A program made the translations under genes and the position numbers. From assembly GCA_000421065.1 (NCBI GenBank), contig ATWD01000003.1, positions 1-64,000 of the forward strand: DNA of 64,000 nt, read 5' to 3'. This DNA is from Acidobacteriaceae bacterium TAA 166. Lineage in GTDB: Bacteria > Acidobacteriota > Terriglobia > Terriglobales > Acidobacteriaceae. Below the pieces are notes generated by a model. It was given only the letters and a program-made list of their open reading frames with translations, had not been told where the DNA came from and searched no databases. This document shows positions 53,307 through 61,993 of this stretch, in pieces (position 1 is the stretch's first letter; every line of letters starts with the position of its first letter).

Positions 53307-55487
53307 TTAGAAGGTAGCAGCAGAAGAGATAGTGATCGAATCGAGATTCGGAGCCCAATTCGTCGGATTGCCGAATTCGATCCGGTTGCTGCCCTTATGG
53401 AGTTGAACCGGAACAACCGTGCTCGTTGGTGTGCCGAAGTTATAACCGCTGAGATCTAGCTCCTGCGCGGCCTCATCATTCACCGTAATGAAGAACGAAC
53501 GAGTTCCCGCAGTCATATAGTCGATCTCCATCAGGTAGGTTCCGGGTGCCGGCACCGTTACATCTGTGAAGGTCACGCTGCTGTCCGCGGAGTTCCCGAC
53601 GTTTCCGGCACTGGACACTCCGGAGCAATATGCGCAATACACTTGGGAAGCTGTTCCTCCGAGCGTGGCAAGCTCTGCCTCGTACGTCGTGAAGTTAGGC
53701 CGAGCTACATTGCCTTTACCGGAGACCACAATGCGGTCGAGATCGGGTGGATAGCTCGCCGGGTTGCCGAACTGAATCGTGTTCATCCCTTTCTTCAGAC
53801 GAACCGGGATCGTGGTTGGGAACGGCAGATTGTCGCTACCTCCGCTCAGGTTCAAGGTGATCGCAGGATCGTTGTTCACGTTGATGATGTACGAACGGGG
53901 GCCTGTTGTCATGGAATCAACTTCGAGATCGTATACCCCATCCTTTGTTGCGGGGACATTGAAAACCGCATAGTTTGCCGCGCCGATGCCGAGATAAGTG
54001 AGTTTATGTCCGCTGGCACAGGTGGAGCAATCCGAAATCTGGGTGTTGCCATAGCGTAGAGCAGCATCCGCGCCGAAGACCTGAACTGGGGAAGCACCAG
54101 GGCGTCCGAGCGCTCCGGTCACTTTGAGTAGCACCGCTCCATGTCCTGGAATCTCTCTGGCAAAGCCTTCAAGGGTTGGCCCTAGTTCTGCGTGTTCCCA
54201 AAGATCCCTGACACTGAATGCGCCGACGAAACCGAGGGCCGACCAGTCCACGGATACCCGGGTTGGGAACGCATTGAGGTTGAATAGTGCAACGTAGTAG
54301 CTGCCGTTCCCCAGGTCAGAGACCCACACCGGCGTGTATCCACCGCGAACCTGAATGCCAGGATGTCCTGACTGGTCGACGGCGAGGACTTCATCATTGG
54401 TGAGTAGCTTCTTGCCAAAGGTGGTGAGCTTGGTTAGATCGCCACCGATGAAGAGCGGAGCGTTTGCAATGCTCCATAGCGTCATTGTGGTCTGCTGCTC
54501 TCTGTCTGTCAGGCCATCGTTCGCGCCGTTGCCGACCTCGAGAGAGTCAAGATCGTTCCAGCCAAGTCTTGGACCGGAAGTCCGTTCCCATCCAATCAGA
54601 TCGTAGAAACGAAGGAGAACCCGCTCCCATTCAGTCAGGAATGGGCAGTCTCCTTCGCACTCTACGTCTCCCTCAATGCGACGAGCATTGGCATTTTGCT
54701 GCCAATCCGCCACATAGTCCTCGTCGATATCCCAGGAGACCGTCAGCCAGATCGGCCGGCGACTCCGAGCGATGGCCTGATTGATAGCCTTTACGTCGGG
54801 AATGTTATTGATGTCGAGGTTGTTGTTGTACGACCCCGGCGTAACTCCGTCGAGCTTGATGAAATCGATTCCCCAGGATGCATACAGGTCGATCAGCGAG
54901 TCGATGTATTCCTGCGCGCCGGGCTTCGTGAAGTCGATCTTTTGAGCGTCGCAGAACGCGTTCCCGCAGGTCAAGGGCATCACCATGATGTCCTTCAGGT
55001 GATAGTTGGTCCCATAGATCTGATAATTCGCTGCGACGTCGCCAGCCCCGACCCCGGGATTTAAGTAAATGCCAACCTTCTGGCCGTTGGCATGGATGTG
55101 CCGAATCATCTCAAGAAATTCCGGGAACTCGGTCGCATTCCACTGTGGCCGGCCATACTGATCTGAAGGTCCCGTCCATCCCGCATCAAGATTGATGTAT
55201 TCGTACCCGTGAGCGCTAAGGCCTGTTCTTTTCATCGCATCGGACTGGGCCGTGATGCCTTGCTGATTCATAATGGTGGGGGTGAGGGTTTGCTGACTGA
55301 AGGAGCTCCAGCCCAAATACGGGCGTCTGCCCACATCATTGAGTTGTGCAGTTGCGCTGACGCTCAGAGATAAGAGCGAGAGGCAAACAGTCAGCAAGCT
55401 CAAGAATCTAGCGCTGAACTCTGGCTGGTTGGTTTTGGGGAATATCAGGCGTACAGAAGGGCGGGGGGAAGGGGAGCGCAGAGACAC
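53307..55487 (-). CDS. GH27 alpha-galactosidase with two C-terminal carbohydrate-binding-like domains
   Basis: 726 aa with a signal peptide (about residues 28-47). GH27 barrel begins RRPYLGWSSFSQQ; nucleophile D213 in GIDFIKLDG and probable acid/base D274 in ARRIEGDVE. After the small C-terminal beta domain come two similar beta-sandwich modules (about 462-596 and 597-726). Each has a paired-Cys motif (DCSTCASGH; CAYCSGVSSAG), a YLMEIDYMT-type strand and an ending IxFGNPxxxxPxLDxIxxS, as in CBM35/CBM6 modules. Two binding modules suggest action on a polymer. Last gene of the receptor-3 unit. Confidence 0.85.
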   Translation of the reverse strand: MSLRSPSPRPSVRLIFPKTNQPEFSARFLSLLTVCLSLLSLSVSATAQLNDVGRRPYLGWSSFSQQTLTPTIMNQQGITAQSDAMKRTGLSAHGYEYINLDAGWTGPSDQYGRPQWNATEFPEFLEMIRHIHANGQKVGIYLNPGVGAGDVAANYQIYGTNYHLKDIMVMPLTCGNAFCDAQKIDFTKPGAQEYIDSLIDLYASWGIDFIKLDGVTPGSYNNNLDINNIPDVKAINQAIARSRRPIWLTVSWDIDEDYVADWQQNANARRIEGDVECEGDCPFLTEWERVLLRFYDLIGWERTSGPRLGWNDLDSLEVGNGANDGLTDREQQTTMTLWSIANAPLFIGGDLTKLTTFGKKLLTNDEVLAVDQSGHPGIQVRGGYTPVWVSDLGNGSYYVALFNLNAFPTRVSVDWSALGFVGAFSVRDLWEHAELGPTLEGFAREIPGHGAVLLKVTGALGRPGASPVQVFGADAALRYGNTQISDCSTCASGHKLTYLGIGAANYAVFNVPATKDGVYDLEVDSMTTGPRSYIINVNNDPAITLNLSGGSDNLPFPTTIPVRLKKGMNTIQFGNPASYPPDLDRIVVSGKGNVARPNFTTYEAELATLGGTASQVYCAYCSGVSSAGNVGNSADSSVTFTDVTVPAPGTYLMEIDYMTAGTRSFFITVNDEAAQELDLSGYNFGTPTSTVVPVQLHKGSNRIEFGNPTNWAPNLDSITISSAATF

Positions 55488-55613
55488 TGTGATGGTCCTT
55501 TCCTGTAGCTTGGGTTGGGTGGAGACACTTCATTGGTCGGACAACCATCCATGGAAGCAGACCATGAATGGCGCGCCGCTCGGAATCTGGCGGACGCTTT
55601 CTGTCGTTCATGC

Positions 55614-56801
55614 TTAGGCTCGATGTAGCCGGAACATGACAACTCCGTGTGGGACCACGGTTGCGGAGATTCGGCCGCTCTCCGTCCCCAAGTCTCGGTG
55701 GGCCCAAAGATCTCGAACGCTCACTCGGCTGGTCAAACCTGTGGCGGAGCTTTCGAACGAAATGGTTTGCGCTGATTGCCCGCGATTGAACAGGGCAACC
55801 GCCACATCGCCACCTGACAGAGTGCGAACCCAAATCTCGGTGGTTCCGTCGACGCTGAGCCGTTTACCCTGACTTCCTAGAGCGTCCTGATCGATCCGAA
55901 TTACCTCGCGATTCATCAGGATCGAGCGGTCAGAGGCCGTCATCTTGGCCAGGTCGTTCCCAGCCAACAAGGGTGCGGCGAGGATCGACCAGAGACTGAA
56001 ATGAGTTTTGTACTCATCCTCCGTCATTCCTCCGTTGCCAACCTCAAGCATGTCGGGATCATTCCAGTGCCCCGGACCGGCATAAGGAGCGAGAGAACTC
56101 TGTCCGAAGCCGATCTCCGACATACTTCCGTAGGTGTCGTGAATGTCATAGGTGGTACGCCAGGTATTTCCTCCGATACTCGGGGCCCATTTCCAGACCT
56201 CATCCAAGCCGTACTGGCACAGACTAAAAAGAATTGGCCGGCCGGTTGCACGCAAAGCATCCGCCATCTTCGAGTACGCTTCACGCATCATGCGATTCGC
56301 GGTGTCTTTATCCTCGGGATGATCCTTCGCGGATTGCTTCATGAGATCACCGAAGCTGCAGAGGTCATACTTGAGATAGTCGACACCCCACGAGGCGTAT
56401 AGCTCGGCGTCTTGCTGCTCGTGACCATAGCTGCCTTCATAGTGAGCGCAAGTCTGTGGACCAGGAGAAGAGTAGATCCCGAACTTGAGCCCCTTTGAAT
56501 GCACGTAGTCCGCCAGCGCCTTCATGTCTGGAAATTTCTCGTTGGGATGGAGCACGCCATTCGCGTCGCGTTTACCTTGCCATGCGTCGTCGATGTTTAC
56601 GTAGGTGTAGCCGGCATCACGCATCCCGGTGGCAACCAGAGCATCTGCCGCCGAACGTACATCGGCATCGCTGACTTTGCTGAAGAAGTGGTTCCAACTG
56701 TTCCATCCCATTGGAGGTGTTGCCGCGACACGTGTTTGTGCGACTGATGAAGAAGCAACCATGAGAACGACGAATGCAACTGCGGAGACGCGAGTCTTCA
56801 T
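55614..56801 (-). CDS. GH27 alpha-galactosidase, secreted
   Basis: 395 aa. Signal peptide ending SSSVAQ. Barrel starts TPPMGWNSWNHFF; catalytic nucleophile D146 (GVDYLKYDLC), acid/base D219 (TWRTTYDI), and HWNDPDMLEVGN and WSILAAPLLAGNDL as usual. Hydrolyses terminal alpha-1,6 (and other) galactosides with retention. Ends 127 bp before the modular GH27 gene on the same strand and follows receptor 3 after a hairpin, so all three are probably one transcript. Confidence 0.93.
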   Translation of the reverse strand: MKTRVSAVAFVVLMVASSSVAQTRVAATPPMGWNSWNHFFSKVSDADVRSAADALVATGMRDAGYTYVNIDDAWQGKRDANGVLHPNEKFPDMKALADYVHSKGLKFGIYSSPGPQTCAHYEGSYGHEQQDAELYASWGVDYLKYDLCSFGDLMKQSAKDHPEDKDTANRMMREAYSKMADALRATGRPILFSLCQYGLDEVWKWAPSIGGNTWRTTYDIHDTYGSMSEIGFGQSSLAPYAGPGHWNDPDMLEVGNGGMTEDEYKTHFSLWSILAAPLLAGNDLAKMTASDRSILMNREVIRIDQDALGSQGKRLSVDGTTEIWVRTLSGGDVAVALFNRGQSAQTISFESSATGLTSRVSVRDLWAHRDLGTESGRISATVVPHGVVMFRLHRA

Positions 56802-56905
56802 GAACGAAAGATCTCCTTTGAGCTATGGACCGTTAGCAGGTTGATGTTCCGCGGATCTAAACGATGGTTCTAAATGTGATCGATCGCCAGCGCGGCAAAG
56901 AATCA

Positions 56906-56933
56906 CATAGCGGCCATGTTCCTGGCCGCTATG
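56906..56933 (-). terminator. 11-bp stem-loop after receptor 3
   Basis: CATAGCGGCCA (56906-56916), loop of six, TGGCCGCTATG (56923-56933), 32 bp after the receptor stop and about 100 bp before the GH27 gene. No T-run. Same place as the hairpin after receptor 2, suggesting partial termination or transcript protection rather than a full stop. Confidence 0.6.
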
Positions 56934-56965
56934 CGTGGGTTGGATTGTTGATGAACGCTATCGAA

Positions 56966-59900
56966 TTACCAAAGGAGCTTCACGGCGAGCTGAACCTGAC
57001 GTTGAAGGTTTGTTTGCCCACTCGATTTGAGGAATACTCCGAAAGTAGGACTGGTTGGCGTGTAATCGTAGCTCGATTGGAAGATTGGGTGGTTGGGAAC
57101 GTTGAAGGTGTCGAGACGAGTCTGTAGGGTCAGCCGATCGTAGAGCTTGAAGTTCTTGGACAAATTGGTATCGATGTTCCAATAGTTCGGCGTACGAATC
57201 CCCGTGTAGATGATGTTGGGTGATGCCGCGTACTGCGGATTTGCGATGAAGTTATAGACCCCGCCGCATCCCGAGTTCTGAACGGGAACGAGATTCCATT
57301 GAAATGCCTCGCTTCCCTGGACGTATTGTTCTGTGCAGGCTCTTGCTCCTCGGATCGAATTGGGGATAGCGGGATCTGGGCGGCGATCCACCCGAGCATT
57401 GCCGGTGTACTGGGTAGATCCGTTCAAGAACCAAGGCTTTCCGGTTTCGTAGATATAGATCCCACCGAGTTCCCATCCGCCGATCACAGCATCCACGACT
57501 CGATTGGTAGTCCCGAGAAAATGTCTCCCGCGACCGACCGGCAACAGGTAGACACCCGAGATAGTAATTCGATGGGTGATGTCATTCTGGTCAATCGTGC
57601 GGACCGGAATTCGGTACACGGCATCGTTGTATCCACCTGAATCCATCGCCTTGGACCACGTCCACGTTGCATGCAAGGTGAGATCGTTATTCCACTTGTG
57701 GAGCGCGGTGACCTGAAGCGAGTCATACCATGATTTGCCACCGTTCAATTGATATTCCCCAAGGTCCCCGAAGCCCGTAAACGGCCGGCTCAGGTTGAGA
57801 GCCTGGATCGTCGGGGCGCTGTAATAGCCGGTTCCCTGAAAAGGCGCCAGTCCTTGAAACGGATTCTTTACATAGGCTCCGGGAGCGTTGTTGCAGTAGT
57901 ACGGATCGCCGCCAAGCAAGATGTTGCACTTCGACTCTGCAGCCGCACTGACGTGATTTGGGTTGTCGCTGCTGTCGTTGAAGCGAGTACGCGTTCCGAC
58001 ATAGTTGATCTCAAGCACGTCGTTTTTGAGGAACTGCTTTTGTATGCCGACAGAGAATGTCCAGAACTGCGGCGTCCGATAGTGTGGGTTGATCCAGAAG
58101 ACGCCTTGACCCAAGTAGCTCTGAAGTCCCTGTGAGGCTCCCTGTGGTTGCAGAACAGTGGGGAACGGATTCGAAAGATTATTGATCGGTGTCTTGTTGC
58201 CGTCCAGTGATCCGACATAGGGAGTCGATGCCGAGAAACCTGATTGCGAAGGCCCGGGATTAACATTGCGATACATGAGGCCAAAGCCGCCACGAAAGAC
58301 GGTTTTAGGGTCAGCTTGAAACGCGAAGCCGAAGCGAGGGCCGAAGTTGATTTTGGTCAGGGAATAGAGCTGACGTGGAGCTCCGTTCACACCCACAAAC
58401 CGAGGTCCACCTATCACGGGTCCAGGCAGCAGGGAATGGTCTACGAGAGCATCGACCGGGTTGACGGAAGACGTGTCAAAGGCGTAATCCAGGCGGTTGT
58501 GTCGGTCCACCGGCGGGCCGTTGAGATCATAGCGCAGGCCCAGATTGAGTGTCAGGCGGCGCGTGATCTTCCAGTCGTCCTGGAAGAAGGGGGCATAGTA
58601 ATGTTGCGAGAAAAAGGTTAGGGGATTGATCGCGACGTTGCCCCCGCTTGCCGTTCCAAGCAGGAGTGAGGCGATGGAATTGCCGCTCGCCTGGTCACCC
58701 TGAGCATAGTTCGCTTGGGTCCAGGTGCGGTCAGAGTTGAGAGTGATGCCGCCAACAACATAGCGGAAACTCGCCTGAAGGATGCGCCAGTCGATACCAA
58801 AGTGCATCGTGTGGTTGCCCTTGATGTACGTTACGGAAGGGAGCATAGCCAGAGAGTTACCGAGTGCCATTTGGCCGCCAGTGCTACCGATGCCAGTGAA
58901 CTCGCTGATCTGCATGTTGGGAAAGACATTGTTGAAGATGCCGAGACTTTGGGTCAGAGACGACGGAAAGCCCAGACTCGTCTGATCAAAACCGAGTTCG
59001 CTGTAGTTATTGAATCCGGCACGAACGATCACGCTCGCACGGAAATCGAGTAGAAGGTTGGGAGAAAACGTGTGTGTCCAATCTTCTCCGAAGCTGTGGC
59101 TCCGTTCCGCGTGCGGGAAGAATCCTTGCCCAGCCACCCCTGGCTGGCCAGTGGTGTTCGCGGTCAGGAAACGCTCCCAAAACCCATAACGGAGTGAGAA
59201 ACGGTCTTTGCTCGTGATGTTTTCATCGATCTTGGCAAGAGCGTTCCTGTAGATGTTCTGCTGCGGTGCAGGGGCCTGAAAATTGTTCTGCCAGGTATTC
59301 AAACCAGGAGTCGGCGCCACGTTTGGTTTCGCATAGTAAGAGAGAATCTTCTGGGCGACCGGATTGATTCGGTCAGATGGAATCTTGTTCCCCGGAAATG
59401 GATCGCGGACGAGAACACCGTGTCCGTTGTCATGAAGGGTGAGCGGGTCATAGATGATGAGGGGCTTGTAACTCTGCGTGGCCCCATCGAAGTAGGTGGT
59501 ATTGCTGAAGTCGCCTGTCAGCCATTCCGGTTGTGGCACGCTGCTGACCGCAGCTGCTGGTTCGATGCCGTTCCAGTTCTCTCCCTGCAGCAGGAAAAAA
59601 GTCTTGTCGCGGCCGTTATAGAACTTCGGCAAAACAACAGGGCCATCGAGTTCAAATCCGTATTGGTCGCGTTTCTGGTTCGTTCGAGGATTTCCGTAGA
59701 AGTTGTTTTGCCACGTGTTGGCGTCCAACCAGGCTCTGCGAGCGAACTCATACACAGTGCCGTGTAGCTTGTTGGTGCCAGATTTGAGGGTCATGTCGAT
59801 CACACCACCAGAAGCGCGCCCGTACTGCGCATCGTAAGGGTTAGTAATGATCTTGAATTCCTGTACCGCGGAAACTGGCGGTATATACCCCACTTGGCCG

Positions 59901-60562
59901 TTCGTCCCGTTGTACTCGTCGCCCTTTGCAGCCTCATTCGAGGTGCCATCCAGTAGAAGCTCATTGTTCGCTGCGCCGCCGCCATTGATGGACAACATCG
60001 CCTCGGTATCATCGAATGGTTCCTGATACTGCTTGGCACCATACCAATTAGCGCCCGCACTCAACTGAGCGAGAGTACTTGGATCTCCACCATTGAGGGG
60101 CAACTCCGTGACGCGGGTGTTCTCAACGACTTCACCTACGTCTCCGCTGTTGAAGTTCAGCAGAGCCTGGTCATTCTTGACGGTGATGGTCTCGCTTACG
60201 GAACCGACAGCAAGTGCGAAGTCGATCGTCGCCGTTTGACCCACGGCGAGTGTAATCTCGGTCTTGGACTCCCGGCTGAACCCCTGCGATTCCGCGGTAA
60301 CGGTGTACAGGCCGGGGATTAAGTACGGAACCGTGTAGACGCCCGCCCCCGTCGTTTTTGTTGTAATTGCCACGTTCGTCTTTTGATTGAGGACGGTGAT
60401 TGTCGCCTTCGGCACGACGGCGCCACTGGCATCGGTGACACGCCCGGTAAATTCCTGGGCTTTTGAGAGAACTGGGGCTAAGAAGAGAAGGCAAAGTATC
60501 AGGTAGCGGGTGGCTGTGGACAATCCGCGCCCATGCCAACCCTGGTTTGATTTGGTTTTCAT
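56966..60562 (-). CDS. TonB-dependent receptor, Oar-like (receptor 3)
   Basis: 1198 aa; AAGGAG six bases before ATG 60562. Signal peptide (YLILCLLFLAPVLSKAQ), carboxypeptidase-regulatory-like domain (FTGRVTDASGAVVPKA), plug motifs (LPLNGGDPSTLAQLSAG, ELLLDGTSNE, VQEFKIITNP) and a barrel ending VQLAVKLLW with an aromatic terminus. First gene of a unit with two GH27 enzymes, so probably takes up an alpha-galactoside-bearing glycan. Controlled by the same operator type as receptor 2. Confidence 0.92.
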   Translation of the reverse strand: MKTKSNQGWHGRGLSTATRYLILCLLFLAPVLSKAQEFTGRVTDASGAVVPKATITVLNQKTNVAITTKTTGAGVYTVPYLIPGLYTVTAESQGFSRESKTEITLAVGQTATIDFALAVGSVSETITVKNDQALLNFNSGDVGEVVENTRVTELPLNGGDPSTLAQLSAGANWYGAKQYQEPFDDTEAMLSINGGGAANNELLLDGTSNEAAKGDEYNGTNGQVGYIPPVSAVQEFKIITNPYDAQYGRASGGVIDMTLKSGTNKLHGTVYEFARRAWLDANTWQNNFYGNPRTNQKRDQYGFELDGPVVLPKFYNGRDKTFFLLQGENWNGIEPAAAVSSVPQPEWLTGDFSNTTYFDGATQSYKPLIIYDPLTLHDNGHGVLVRDPFPGNKIPSDRINPVAQKILSYYAKPNVAPTPGLNTWQNNFQAPAPQQNIYRNALAKIDENITSKDRFSLRYGFWERFLTANTTGQPGVAGQGFFPHAERSHSFGEDWTHTFSPNLLLDFRASVIVRAGFNNYSELGFDQTSLGFPSSLTQSLGIFNNVFPNMQISEFTGIGSTGGQMALGNSLAMLPSVTYIKGNHTMHFGIDWRILQASFRYVVGGITLNSDRTWTQANYAQGDQASGNSIASLLLGTASGGNVAINPLTFFSQHYYAPFFQDDWKITRRLTLNLGLRYDLNGPPVDRHNRLDYAFDTSSVNPVDALVDHSLLPGPVIGGPRFVGVNGAPRQLYSLTKINFGPRFGFAFQADPKTVFRGGFGLMYRNVNPGPSQSGFSASTPYVGSLDGNKTPINNLSNPFPTVLQPQGASQGLQSYLGQGVFWINPHYRTPQFWTFSVGIQKQFLKNDVLEINYVGTRTRFNDSSDNPNHVSAAAESKCNILLGGDPYYCNNAPGAYVKNPFQGLAPFQGTGYYSAPTIQALNLSRPFTGFGDLGEYQLNGGKSWYDSLQVTALHKWNNDLTLHATWTWSKAMDSGGYNDAVYRIPVRTIDQNDITHRITISGVYLLPVGRGRHFLGTTNRVVDAVIGGWELGGIYIYETGKPWFLNGSTQYTGNARVDRRPDPAIPNSIRGARACTEQYVQGSEAFQWNLVPVQNSGCGGVYNFIANPQYAASPNIIYTGIRTPNYWNIDTNLSKNFKLYDRLTLQTRLDTFNVPNHPIFQSSYDYTPTSPTFGVFLKSSGQTNLQRQVQLAVKLLW

Positions 60563-60596
60563 CTGGTCTCCTTGGAATCGCTCCGTCTAGCGTCGA

Positions 60597-60646
60597 TGAG
60601 CGCTCACAAGACGATCAACATAGGCGAACAAAATGGATTTCGTCAA
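60597..60646 (-). promoter_or_regulatory. Promoter and operator of receptor 3
   Basis: Minus strand: -35 TTGACG (60641-60646), 18-bp spacer, -10 TATGTT (60617-60622), 10 bp, then the perfect palindrome TGAGCGCTCA (60597-60606). Spacer length and box-to-operator distance are the same as for receptor 2, so the two units are very likely co-regulated. Confidence 0.75.
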
Positions 60647-60723
60647 GAAATTTTCTTAAATACCTAAAAATGCTAGGAAAAACGCGAATCACTCACGTTG
60701 TCCTGCGTCCCCGTCGATGCCAT

Positions 60724-60733
60724 TGAGCGCTCA
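60724..60733. promoter_or_regulatory. Perfect operator palindrome, 127 bp behind the receptor-3 operator
   Basis: TGAGCGCTCA flanked by ATT/AAT (ATTGAGCGCTCAAT, a 14-bp palindrome). On the minus strand a weak TAGAAC lies 10 bp upstream, so a second promoter is possible; otherwise an auxiliary operator. Confidence 0.6.
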
Positions 60734-60829
60734 ATTGCATCGAGTTCTAGGCCTTCTCGGCAACGAAATGTCGATTTTGTCCGTGATCAGCAAGATCCCA
60801 GCGCCTCTCGCTCTCAATGCCAACGATTC

Positions 60830-60839
60830 TGAGTGCTCA
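60830..60839. promoter_or_regulatory. Operator-like site TGAGTGCTCA
   Basis: One base from the palindrome. Lies in the 471-bp stretch between receptor 3 and the SMP-30 gene, 106 bp from the site at 60724. Apart from these operator copies and the receptor promoter, that stretch (60563-61033) shows no gene. Confidence 0.5.
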
Positions 60840-60895
60840 CAGAGCATGCCCTGATTCCCGTCGGACAGCTTGAACCCGGCACGAATTTGGTAACG

Positions 60896-60905
60896 CGAGC
60901 GCTCA
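60896..60905. promoter_or_regulatory. Operator-like site CGAGCGCTCA
   Basis: One base from the palindrome, 66 bp beyond the site at 60830. The flank CACAGAG is shared with that site (both continue ACAGAG after the core). Confidence 0.5.
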
Positions 60906-61033
60906 CAGAGCCTTTTGGAGGGGAACATACTCCTGCCTTGGAACCCCCAGACAGACGATGGGTGGCAAGGAAATTGCACATCTCTGGCAGCTCGCTCAGC
61001 CGTTCGCCCCCTCGATTTCTCGGTTCTGTCAAC

Positions 61034-61921
61034 CTAGCAGCGAATGCGCGAACAGAACTCAGGAACCCCAGTTGACTCGTTGGCGACCCGAAATAGCGCT
61101 CCCGCCAGAAGCCCCGCGGGCTGCTCAGCCCCTCCGGCCGTGGTGATATACATCTCGTCGTAGTTCGCGCCACCGAAGATCAGGCTTGAGACCTTTGGAG
61201 TGGGAAGGGGAATCTTGCGATCGATATGCCCATCTTCACCGAGCCGGACCACCGCGCTGCCGTCCCACAGAGCGGACCAAAGCCGTCCATGGCGGTCCCG
61301 GGTCAAACCATCCGGCATGCCATCGCGCTCGCCGAACTGGGCGAAGACTCGGCGATTCGAAAGAGAACCCGTCTCAACCGAGTAGTCATAGCGACAGATC
61401 TGTCGAGCGAAGGAATCGGTGTGGTAAAAGTTTTGCAAATCCGCCGAGAACGCCATTCCGTTCGAACAACCGATGCCCTCGAGCATAAGTTGGAGCGAGC
61501 CGTCAGGGTCGAGTCGATAGAGCCTGCCACTGCTTTGCTCTGTAGACATCGTGCCGCAGTAGACTCGGCCGTGTGGATCGGCGATGACATCATTGAACCG
61601 CGAATCTCGCTCAACGGGAATGTCCTTCACAATCTCGCTGAGTCCGCCTTCCTGCCACGTAGCAATGGTCCCGCGATCCATGAACAAGAGGAGGGTTCCA
61701 TCGCTTTGCATTGTGAATCCCCCTACCGGCCGTCCCTCATAGCACTGTTCGTGGACACCTGTTGACGGATCGAAGCGAAAGAGGCGGCCTTTTGGGATAT
61801 CGCACCAATACACCTTCCTTTCGATTGCATGCCAGAGGGGATTCTCCCCGGTGTCGCACGCGTAATCAGCAATGAGCTCCACCTGTCGGTCGCTCCTCTG
61901 TTCAACAAGATCGTTCCGCAT
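61034..61921 (-). CDS. SMP-30/gluconolactonase-family sugar lactonase
   Basis: 295 aa from ATG 61921 (AAAGGG six bases upstream). Six-bladed propeller with the metal ligands expected for SMP-30: Glu in GENPLWH, Asn in GCSNGMAFSAD, Asp in DGMPDGLTRD; RFNDVIADPHGRVYCGTM is also typical. Opens an aldonolactone made by a sugar dehydrogenase. Downstream of the YjhG-type dehydratase by 72 bp, so the two probably act in sequence on the same sugar acid. Confidence 0.88.
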   Translation of the reverse strand: MRNDLVEQRSDRQVELIADYACDTGENPLWHAIERKVYWCDIPKGRLFRFDPSTGVHEQCYEGRPVGGFTMQSDGTLLLFMDRGTIATWQEGGLSEIVKDIPVERDSRFNDVIADPHGRVYCGTMSTEQSSGRLYRLDPDGSLQLMLEGIGCSNGMAFSADLQNFYHTDSFARQICRYDYSVETGSLSNRRVFAQFGERDGMPDGLTRDRHGRLWSALWDGSAVVRLGEDGHIDRKIPLPTPKVSSLIFGGANYDEMYITTAGGAEQPAGLLAGALFRVANESTGVPEFCSRIRC

Positions 61922-61993
61922 CTCAGGCCCTTTCTGACTGCAGTTCGTCTGCAGCAAACGAATGAAGCATGTCGCTCGATGAACATGGACTCG

